Positions 14,094 to 21,800 of a stretch of 31,742 bases of DNA are shown here, piece by piece. Both the position numbers and the translations under genes were made by a program. The notes beneath the pieces are model-generated. The model saw nothing but the letters and a program-made list of their open reading frames with translations, ran no database searches and had not been told where the DNA came from. Within the stretch, counting starts at the first letter, position 1. Each line of letters starts with the position of its first letter. The stretch comes from a virus. The stretch covers positions 1 to 31,742 of IMG/VR virus record IMGVR_UViG_3300042350_005912; one strand, written 5' to 3'.

Positions 14094-15224
14094 CTAGAAC
14101 GGAACGTTGTCGGAGAGGTTAGTGGCGGCAGTGACCGTGAGGCCCTTACCCCCTTCCACCCAGCCCCAGACGGCGCAGGTCTCGGCGCTCAGGCCGGTGA
14201 ACAGGTGGGCATCCATGGTGGCGTCAAAGACCCGATTATCGGCCCGAGTAAAGGGCGTGGTAGCCTGGTCTCCGCCTTCGCTAAAGGTCACCTTACCTAG
14301 ATCGAAGGTACCTTTCCAGTCCTCGGCTTCCTCCCGGGCCGGGGCCTGAGGTTGGGCATCGGCATCCTTCTTGCCGGGGAGTTCGGCAAAGCCCTTGTAA
14401 GCGGCTTGCCAATCCTCGATCACAGCCCGGGAGAGGTTGTTCCGAGTCACAAACAAGGTAGATAGCTCAGTACCAGTGAGCTTTACCCTGCGGCCATTCT
14501 TGCGGTTCACCTCAACGGCCTCCTCCAACCCCGGATCACCCTGGAGTAAAGGCAAGGCCCGGGCCACCGGTGCTAGAAAAGGTTGCTGGCCTTTGGGCGG
14601 ATTAACACCGTAAAAGGTAAACGCTCCAACGCAGTAGGCATGGGTCGCGGCACTGACACCCCCGGCCTTAATTACCTTGGCTAAAGGCTTGGCAAAATCA
14701 CGGCGGAGATTGGTGACCTCCTCCCCAAAGGCCCCACCAAAGCCACCCGAGGCCCGTAGACCAAAGGGAGTGCCGTGGAGGAGATGGCTATGGGCATCGA
14801 CGAACCCAACCAGGTAGCGGGTAACCAGCTTGGCATCGTCCCGCTCTGCGTGAGGAGTTCGGGTGCCGTCGGCGTTAAAGGCCACCCCTGCACACCGCCG
14901 AGACCCGTCCAGGCCCGGGAGGTAGACCTCCAGCCCAGACTTATACACAATCACCAGCCGAGGCGATACCGCCAGGAACCCTTGCTCAGTACTGCCACCT
15001 TCAAAGGTATGCTCATGGGCCTTCCAGATAACACCGTCTGGGGTAAACCCGGCCAGTTCCGCCTCCTCAGCGGGAATAAAAATGCCGTAGTTGGGGGCGC
15101 TGGACCGCTTTTCAAACCCTTTCTTAGGGTTGAGTACCTGGCAGAATGGGAGCCGATCAGCGGCTCCGCCCAGGGTTTCAGCTTCGGCTTGGATTTCAGA
15201 GTAAAAGTCGTTGATCGTTTCCAT
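14094..15224 (-). CDS. DUF5895-like cyanobacterial protein
   Basis: The start is the ATG at 15224 (METINDFYSEIQAEAETLGG) with CGGAGA about 9 nt upstream. The 376-aa product has LPFCQVLNPKKGFEK followed by APNYGIFIPAEEAELAGF, the start pattern I associate with DUF5895 proteins ('LP..Q.+NP......+GwFIp') of cyanobacterial plasmids and phages. The middle contains a Gly-rich FGLRASGGFGGAFGEEV, and the C-terminus is acidic, ending DNVPF. That end recalls single-stranded DNA-binding proteins, whose tails end in similar acidic-hydrophobic residues, and the replication-block context would suit such a role. That idea is inference. A family match is moderately sure. Confidence 0.7.
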   Translation of the reverse strand: METINDFYSEIQAEAETLGGAADRLPFCQVLNPKKGFEKRSSAPNYGIFIPAEEAELAGFTPDGVIWKAHEHTFEGGSTEQGFLAVSPRLVIVYKSGLEVYLPGLDGSRRCAGVAFNADGTRTPHAERDDAKLVTRYLVGFVDAHSHLLHGTPFGLRASGGFGGAFGEEVTNLRRDFAKPLAKVIKAGGVSAATHAYCVGAFTFYGVNPPKGQQPFLAPVARALPLLQGDPGLEEAVEVNRKNGRRVKLTGTELSTLFVTRNNLSRAVIEDWQAAYKGFAELPGKKDADAQPQAPAREEAEDWKGTFDLGKVTFSEGGDQATTPFTRADNRVFDATMDAHLFTGLSAETCAVWGWVEGGKGLTVTAATNLSDNVPF

Positions 15225-15316
15225 GATCTGTCTCCGGGTAAGGTATGCAGAATTAAGTTGTGCAAATAAAAACAAACTCCTCTGCGTGTTGTTCTGGATG
15301 CGCAGCCCCCAGGGAA

Positions 15317-15520
15317 TTAGCGTTGTTGTAGCCGTTGGTGTAGGCGGATGTTGGAGTCGCGGTGTTCAGGTTTGTATTTCCGATCAACCACCTGCCCTAT
15401 TTCTTGCTCCAAAGCTTGGGTCAGGTCGGTGCAAGTTTTACCATCTCCGTTGATAACTTCTATCAAGGTTTCCCCTGTTTCTGTTATCGTCACAACAATG
15501 CCGGTTTCTTTGGAAATCAT
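15317..15520 (-). CDS. DUF2997 family protein
   Basis: The ATG at 15520 has AGAGG about 10 nt upstream. The 67-aa product (IVVTITETGETLIEVINGDG, KTCTDLTQALEQEIGQVVDR, KYKPEH) matches DUF2997: a beta strand pair with '.G....+V.G..G..C..LT..LE...G.V..R......'. In cyanobacteria and some other bacteria DUF2997 genes sit beside DUF1257 (Ycf35) genes and Ycf46-type AAA+ ATPases, as here. Biochemical function unknown. It lies 33 nt after the Ycf35-like gene and must share its transcript from promoter P5. Confidence 0.85.
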   Translation of the reverse strand: MISKETGIVVTITETGETLIEVINGDGKTCTDLTQALEQEIGQVVDRKYKPEHRDSNIRLHQRLQQR

Positions 15521-15553
15521 AGCACAATACCTCTGTAAATATGTTAGGAAAAA

Positions 15554-16015
15554 TTAACGTTGGAGAAGAACATTTTTGACTTTTTTAGGCTTAAGAGTCA
15601 GGGTAGTTTCGAGGCCTTTCTTAACCTCAATAACATCCCAGTTCTTCTCTTTGGCAACCTTCAAAACACTTTGCCGCGAATACTCCCGGGTAAGGGTTTG
15701 GCGGTCCAGTTCGGTGAAGTGGTGCCGGGAATCAAACTCCGACACAATGGCCTGGTAGTGGCCTGTGGTAGGGTCGAGTAAAAAGCCGAGGTCGTTGGCG
15801 TTGCGCCCTACCTGAGAGCGGTTTATGCGGATTTCACAAGGAAGGGAATAGTTGGGGTCACTGGGCTCTAATTGGCTCCGGTCATCACCTAGGTACCCAA
15901 ACAACGGTAACCGGGCCGGGGAGTATTCCGCCTCCCAACCAAAGGCTTCTTTAAGGGCAGCGATCAGAACCTCAGGGTTAGAAAATAGCGTTTTGACTGT
16001 GGTGAAGTGAGACAT
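15554..16015 (-). CDS. Ycf35-like DUF1257 protein
   Basis: The protein opens MSHFTTVKTLFSNPEVLIAA, the signature of the Ycf35/DUF1257 family, and continues through a CEIRINRSQVGRNANDLGFL strand, a GHYQAIVSEFDS loop, a LDRQTLTREYSRQSVLKVAK helix and a C-terminal VKKGLETTLTLKP hairpin. At 153 aa it is slightly longer than many relatives. In plastids and cyanobacteria its job is unknown, but the recurring link to DUF2997 and Ycf46-type ATPases implies a shared complex. It is the first gene after promoter P5, whose leader (AAATTTGAG) matches that of the Ycf46-like gene on the other strand. Confidence 0.88.
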   Translation of the reverse strand: MSHFTTVKTLFSNPEVLIAALKEAFGWEAEYSPARLPLFGYLGDDRSQLEPSDPNYSLPCEIRINRSQVGRNANDLGFLLDPTTGHYQAIVSEFDSRHHFTELDRQTLTREYSRQSVLKVAKEKNWDVIEVKKGLETTLTLKPKKVKNVLLQR

Positions 16016-16025
16016 GGCCGACTCA

Positions 16026-16062
16026 AATTTGTTTACCGTTTTAATATAACGTATACGGACTA
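16026..16062 (-). promoter_or_regulatory. Six-copy promoter, copy P5
   Basis: On the minus strand TTTACT (16062-16057), 18-nt spacer with CGTATACG, TATATT (16038-16033), then AAAACGGTAAACAAATTTGAG. It drives the Ycf35-like and DUF2997 genes. Confidence 0.85.
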
Positions 16063-16123
16063 GAAAAGTAAAGGGGTAAAACGGGGAAATTTATTAAGTT
16101 TCTATAAACTTCTCCCAAGGTGA

Positions 16124-17218
16124 TCACCCCAGCATGAAAGCGGCGATCTTTCGGTGGCCGGTGGAGGAGGAAGCCTTGATTTGATCGAGGTCTCCAGCCA
16201 ATTTATTCCGAAGTTCGCCGATAGCCCGGGCCAGTTCATCGTGCTGGCCGGTCTGCGCCGCCTGAGTAGCCGAGGAAATGTCTGCGACCAGTCCGGCTAA
16301 GTCCTGGTTAAAATCCAACTTGCGCTGGAGGATTTCTATGGTTTCGCTCATCTTCCGGGCCGACCTGGGGTTAAGGCCCTTGGCATCTATCCCGGAGCAT
16401 CGCTCGAGTTGCTCAGCGATCAAGGCATAGATAGAATCCTTGGCCTGGGCCGTTGCATCCGTTATCGCGGATTGAATCCGGGATTTATATTGCTCCTGGA
16501 GTTCGACCAGGGCTTGTAGCTCTGAGCTAGGCAGGACTTCGGCGGCAAGGGCATTGTCTTGGGCGGCCTGCTCAGTAAAGGAAGGAATCCGGTAGGGGCC
16601 GTCGACGGTGACTCCGAAGCCGTCCTGCGCCTGGGCCAGGGTCGGGAACGCAGACGCTAGGCGATCTAATACCGTGGCAGCGTCGTTGGGGGTAAGGCCT
16701 GCGGCAGCCAGCACCGCCCCGACCCGTTGGAGGTAGGCGTGGAATTCGCCGTCGTAGATGGTAGCCAGCTCCTCCCGAAGTTCGGTGGCCAGGGCCTGCA
16801 TCGCGGCAATCCGCTCAGCAACGGCGGGGAGGTCTTGCTCGCGGCAGAACCAAAGGCCTCCGCCATAGGTTAGGTAGGTGTCCTGGAGGGCTTCCTTGGC
16901 GGATTTCAAGGACGTTCCACGCTTGGCTAGGCCCCGGAACACATCCACGCTTGGGCAAGTGGCTCCGGCCTGGGTAAGCGTCGAGATAAGTTCCGGGCTA
17001 AGGTTGAGGGTGTCCCAGGCTACCTGAGCCCGGGCGCGGCCTACGTTGACGGTGATCGCCAGGGTGTAAACGCTCTGGGTGCGGAGCGTGGCGAGTAATT
17101 TGTTGGCGGCCTGGGTCTTGGGGCCTTGGGGGTTGGAGTTCTCGGCTTGCCGTTGGCTAACGGCTTGGGCTATGAGGCCAGAGTAGTCAGGGGTGGAGGT
17201 AGGAGCGTCGACCAGCAT
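16124..17218 (-). CDS. Coiled-coil protein, possibly DUF3150-related
   Basis: The 364-aa product is almost entirely helical. Residues about 60-160 (LNLSPELISTLTQAGATCPS, FRGLAKRGTSLKSAKEALQD, YGGGLWFCREQDLPAVAERI, YDGEFHAYLQRV) resemble the DUF3150 pattern: a '.lp......G..' element, a helical pair, a Gly-turn-aromatic strand and a long helix. The C-terminal half is heptad-rich coiled coil ending AFMLG. I am not sure of the family. Promoter copy P6 lies directly upstream, so this is a third gene of the shared regulon. A structural or scaffolding role with the AAA+/Ycf35 proteins is a guess. Confidence 0.55.
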   Translation of the reverse strand: MLVDAPTSTPDYSGLIAQAVSQRQAENSNPQGPKTQAANKLLATLRTQSVYTLAITVNVGRARAQVAWDTLNLSPELISTLTQAGATCPSVDVFRGLAKRGTSLKSAKEALQDTYLTYGGGLWFCREQDLPAVAERIAAMQALATELREELATIYDGEFHAYLQRVGAVLAAAGLTPNDAATVLDRLASAFPTLAQAQDGFGVTVDGPYRIPSFTEQAAQDNALAAEVLPSSELQALVELQEQYKSRIQSAITDATAQAKDSIYALIAEQLERCSGIDAKGLNPRSARKMSETIEILQRKLDFNQDLAGLVADISSATQAAQTGQHDELARAIGELRNKLAGDLDQIKASSSTGHRKIAAFMLG

Positions 17219-17241
17219 AGTGAAACCCGATAGAATTTGTT

Positions 17242-17280
17242 TACCCTCTTAATATAACGTATACGTCCTAAGAAAGTAAA
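17242..17280 (-). promoter_or_regulatory. Six-copy promoter, copy P6
   Basis: On the minus strand TTTACT (17280-17275), 18-nt spacer with CGTATACG, TATATT (17256-17251), AAGAGGGTAAACAAATT. It drives the 16124-17218 gene. Confidence 0.85.
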
Positions 17281-17286
17281 CCCCGA

Positions 17287-17300
17287 TCCGCAATTGCGGA
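17287..17300. repeat. TCCGC-N4-GCGGA palindrome
   Basis: TCCGC-AATT-GCGGA, in the short gap between the helicase stop and promoter P6. Confidence 0.85.
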
Positions 17301-17307
17301 AGGAATC

Positions 17308-18768
17308 TTAATAATTCACTTGCACTAGGGAAGGTTCCTGGGCTTCCTCCGGGTAGAACTCCAGGTATTTATGCTTGGCCCAGCCTCGTTTGTAACCCAG
17401 CTTTTTGCCGAGGGACTTGAATTGCTCGTAGGTGGGGGTAGGGTAGGCGGCGAGGAATTGGTGAAAGATCCAACCCCTGGAGTAGAAGTTACTCTCAGCG
17501 ACCTGCCACCAATAATCCAGGCGTCGTTCTAGCAAGTCCTGGGCCTCCAGCTTAGTTAGCTTGGCGGTGAGGCTGGCCTTGGCCGGGGGCGGGAAGATAT
17601 GGGCACAGGTTGGGCAGAGCATGAGCGAGGCGGAGACCATCGTGCCGCAGTCGGGGCATAGTTTCACCGGGGCCTCCCCAGGGCCATTATCTAGGGGAGC
17701 CTCAGTGAGGGAGAGCGAGATTTTATCGGTGGGTAGCCCATGCCTCCAGGTATTCCCGGCCTGATCCAGGATGATCGCCTCGGCCTTGCCTGTAGCAGGC
17801 GACGGCCTCAGTACCCGACCCACCTGCTGCAACCAAAGGCCTCGGGACTTGGTTGGGCGGAGCATCAAGCCAACCTCTGCACTGGGTTCGTCGAAGCCTT
17901 CGCTCAATACCCCGACCGAGACCACTACCAGAGTTTCGCAGTTGCGGAGTCGCTGGTAGATAGCTTGACGTTCCTCGGGAGGGGTGGAGCCGTCTACGGT
18001 CTCGGCCGGGATACCGGCCTGGTTAAAGGCCTTGGCAACGTGGGCGGAGTGCTCTAGGGACACGGTAAAGGCAATGGCACGACGGCCCGGGCATCGGTCC
18101 TGGTACTCCTCCACGGCCGCAGCAATCATCTCCGGCCTATCACAGGCAACGGCCAGGTCTGCCAGGTTAAAGTCCCCCTGGGTGGTGCGGGCCTGAGATA
18201 AATCAAGGGCATCTTTATCCCAGCCATAGACCACGGGAGGAACCAAGAACCCCCGCTCCACCAGGTCGGCGGATTGCAGAGTCCCGACCAAGGTATCAAA
18301 CCTGGACTTGAGTGATTCACTCCGCTTGGTGCGGAACGGCGTGGCGGTGAGGCCAAGGATTAAACTTTGCTGGTACTTAGCAAAGACCTGGTCGTATTGG
18401 GCAGCGGTAGCACCGTGGGCCTCGTCCAGGATTACCAGATCGGCATCCGGGTAAAGGCCACGGCGGTTCATGGTTTGGATGGTAGCGACCTGGACCTGCT
18501 GAGTAAGGTCTGGGGTATATCCGGCCTTGATCACCCCACAGGGGCAACCTACGGCCTCCAACTTGGCAATGGTTTGGCCGATCAAGGGTTCTTGGCGGAC
18601 GATAAACAATGCAGAGCGGCCCAGGGACCAATACTGTTTGATCAACCCTGCGGCGATCACGGTTTTTCCTCCACCGGTCGGGAGGTACAGAAGAACTCTG
18701 GAATTACCCTCGGCGGCAGCTCGGCGGGCTTCTAAAATTAGTTGGAATTGGTAATCTCGCAGTTTCAT
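17308..18768 (-). CDS. SF2 DEAH-box helicase with zinc-ribbon
   Basis: The ATG at 18768 has AAGGA about 8 nt upstream. Helicase motifs appear in order: QFQLILEARRA (Q-like), YLPTGGGKTVIAAGLI (motif I, near residue 30-40), ILDEAHGAT (II, DEAH near 115), GLTATPFR (III), VVSVGVLSEGFDEPSAE (V), and QQVGRVLRPSPATGK (VI). After motif VI there is CPDCGTMVSASLMLCPTCA, a four-cysteine zinc ribbon near residues 375-395, and a basic C-terminal domain with W-rich helices. Length 486 aa fits phage UvsW/RecG-like or type I restriction-like helicases. It should unwind or remodel DNA during replication or recombination. It lies just downstream of the primase-polymerase gene. Confidence 0.9.
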   Translation of the reverse strand: MKLRDYQFQLILEARRAAAEGNSRVLLYLPTGGGKTVIAAGLIKQYWSLGRSALFIVRQEPLIGQTIAKLEAVGCPCGVIKAGYTPDLTQQVQVATIQTMNRRGLYPDADLVILDEAHGATAAQYDQVFAKYQQSLILGLTATPFRTKRSESLKSRFDTLVGTLQSADLVERGFLVPPVVYGWDKDALDLSQARTTQGDFNLADLAVACDRPEMIAAAVEEYQDRCPGRRAIAFTVSLEHSAHVAKAFNQAGIPAETVDGSTPPEERQAIYQRLRNCETLVVVSVGVLSEGFDEPSAEVGLMLRPTKSRGLWLQQVGRVLRPSPATGKAEAIILDQAGNTWRHGLPTDKISLSLTEAPLDNGPGEAPVKLCPDCGTMVSASLMLCPTCAHIFPPPAKASLTAKLTKLEAQDLLERRLDYWWQVAESNFYSRGWIFHQFLAAYPTPTYEQFKSLGKKLGYKRGWAKHKYLEFYPEEAQEPSLVQVNY

Positions 18769-18840
18769 GAGCTATCCTTAAGAGGAATTTGTTTACGAGT
18801 GCGGGGGTGGTCCTGAGGGGCCAACCCCGTTTTTATTGCG

Positions 18841-21800
18841 CTACTTATCGGCCCAGGAACTTACCACCAGCTTGCCCCAGAACTCCTCCCGACCGTCCGG
18901 GCATCCATTACGGAGTACTCCGGCAAAGGCATCACCCACGGTATCGCGGACCTGGGTAATGGCCTCCTCCGCCATCGCGGAATCAACCAAGACATCAACC
19001 TCGTCATGCACGTAGTTGATGATTTCAAGGCCCCACTGAGGATTAGCCTTGGCCAACTGGGAGACCGCCAGGACTGCCCGCTTCATAGCGGTAGCTTCGA
19101 TCCGGCTCCAGGTGGAGGCGATGGCCTCGTTGCGGGCAACCTCGAATTTGCCGTAATCATCCGGCATCATGGGCAGGGTAAGGCGGAAGCCGTCGGAGGT
19201 AGCATTGACCCCAAACAACCGACCCCCCAGGGCGATAGGCTTGGCGTTGATCCGGTTCACCCGCTTCGTGATAAAGCCTTCGATACCGCTAAATAGATTC
19301 CGGCAACCGGCAAGGGCCAGCTTGCAGTCATCCAGGCTTGGGGCCACCCCGGTCTCCTCCAGGATGGAGCCTTGGACCCGCTTCGGTCCTCCACCATTGA
19401 GCCAGGAATAAAAGGTGGTCTTGGCGATGTCCCGAAGGTTCTTGGCCTTGGCCTGGTCGGGGTTGCTCTTATCCTTGCGGGCCTCATTGATATATTCCCA
19501 GCTCCAGGGAAGGCCCTGGGCCTGGGCGATAAAGGCCGCAACCTGGCTGTGCGTGTCGATGCTAGGGTCTTGGAAAGCGGCAATGGCTAGGCTATCGTTA
19601 GCCTCGCTCGCAGCAATGCGGGCATGGGCCGCAGCCAGGTCGATCACCGCCATGACCTTACCCTCAGTCGGCCGGACAAAGCTCCTCACCGGAGTTAGGT
19701 CGTAGTCGCTCAGGACGGCGCGAGGGGCATTGACGACCTTCTGTAAGTTGTTGAATACGTTGCTAACCCTAGTTCCTCCAGAGCTAGAGCGCCCAGTACC
19801 GGTTAGGGATGTATAGATAGTCCGGATCCGACCTTCGCCCAAAGATTCGCTAGACCGTTGGAAATACTTAAGATCGTTGCGGAGCACGTTCAACGCTCGA
19901 AGCTGCTGGATTTGTAAGACCCCTGGCTTATCCTTGTTCGCCTGCAAGACCTCAGCATTAGAGCTTTCCAGGCCTAAGGCCTGAGTGACCTGAGGGTTAG
20001 ACGTGGGGCTAACCGAGGGATAGAGCTTGTACCACGCCGCCTCTACTTCGGAATAAAGGGCCTCAATCTTGGCTAGTTCGGTGGCAACCCCAACGGCATC
20101 CACCGGCAACCCAGCCCGTTCAATCTCAATAAAGACCGGGATAATTTCATTCTCCAGCTTCCAGCCAGCGGTAAGGCCTGGGTGGTGCAATGGGTGGGCG
20201 GTGTCTAGGTACCGGTTATAGATGGCCTCGTACAAAGGAATCAGAATGGCGGCATCCTTGGCGGCATAATCAAGCATCGCCTGCTCCAGAGGTCGGCCCC
20301 AGTCCAGTTTCTGCTGGCTCTTGTCTACGGCCTCGCCGAGGTACTCGGCTGCAACACAGGCCAGGGAGTAACCCCCAGGTAAAACCGGAGGCCGCTTGGG
20401 GGCGCGAGGATCGTCGGGGTCGTGGCCGTAGTCGCCATAAAACACCTTGGCCCCAATCATGGTATCTACGACCCGGGTAGCCTGGAGGCCGTACTGATAG
20501 CGGAGGAACCGCAGATCAAAGCTTAAATTGTGCCCCAGAATTACCGTATCCGGGTTCTCCAGGATGGCCTTGAGGGTAGCAAAGAATGGGGCCTGGGCCT
20601 TGGCAATGGCCTCCCGGTCATCGTAGCGGCCCCCCAGATCTACGACGTAGGTGCCGGAGTCGGTGGCCAGTTGAATTAGCCGTACCCGACCGGTGATCGG
20701 GTCTAGGGCAGTACCCTTAGGCCCTGGGGCGAAGGTTTCAATGTCCAGGCCCACCCGTGGGGCCAGCTCCAGGGCCGTTAGGTAGGCGGAGTAACTAGCA
20801 TCCTCAGGGTTGAGCATGGTATACAGCTCACTCTTAGCGGCGACCGGAGTCGTTGGAGCACTTAGCAGGGTGCCGAGGGCTAACTGATCGGGGGAGGAAT
20901 ACTGGGTTTTGGTCTTGGCCATGAGGTTCTCCGTTGAGGGTTCTGGGGTAATTTTTGGGGTCAAAATTTGGGGTAAAACGGCCTTACCCGAAACAGGGCT
21001 CAAACCCTTGTCCTGTATGGGTTTGGCGATTATTCCTAGTCCATATATATATTTATAAGCACTGGGAATAATTTTTAGAGCCTCGATCAACTCCACCAAG
21101 ACCTGAGGCAGACTACCTTGGCTTGCCATCTTGCGCAGGTCTTTGAGGATGTTGCTGACCCGGCTCTGGGATACCTTGCTTAGTTCCGCGATAGCGGATT
21201 GAGTCAGGGTAAGACCCTGGCTCGCCAGTGTCTGGATAGCAGCCAGGATTTTCTGCGCGGTGGCCTGGGAGCGAGGGGCAGCATCGGGGCTCAGCTCAGC
21301 GGCCTGGACAACCTTGATCGGATAGGGGACCGGGTAGCAGGCGGTGTGGTAATGATGCAGCTCCTCCCCAGGCCGTAGGTTGGCCCGGAGCCGTCCGTTG
21401 GTTTGAATCTGGTTGGTAACTACCTTCTGCCGGATATAGGCTCTAAGGCCCTCATCCGCCGATTCTAGGCCCACCCAGCACAGGGCCATACCTTCGGGTA
21501 GCCCTTCGGCTTCCTGCCGGTAGAAGACCGGCACAACCCCCGGTAAGGGTACCAGGCCGGTTAGGGTGGTGTACTCAGCGGTCATCGCGGCGAGGTTGGG
21601 TACCTGGACCCCGTCGGAGACCAAGCTCGCGGCCTTCTCCGCCACGTTGGAGCCGATGGTATCAACCCCGTGGGTAAGTTGAATATCTGCGGCCTGGTAG
21701 ACCTCAGGATTTTTCTGGTAGGAGCTCTTGTAGGCAGCAACGGCCATGGGGCCTTGGTGCCTAACCTTGATCGCATCCAAGCAAGCCTTGAGCCTGCGGT

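Noticed and set aside
14775-15269. Plus-strand frame of 164 codons opposite the DUF5895-like gene
   Set aside because: No domain pattern, and the minus strand has a recognised family with a good start.
18779-18805. A seventh copy of the shared promoter before the helicase gene
   Set aside because: Only the GTAAACAAATTCC tail is present; the TATATT and CGTATACG parts are missing.
20190-20480. Plus-strand frame within the polymerase gene
   Set aside because: Arg/Gly/Trp-rich composition typical of a GC-rich antisense frame.
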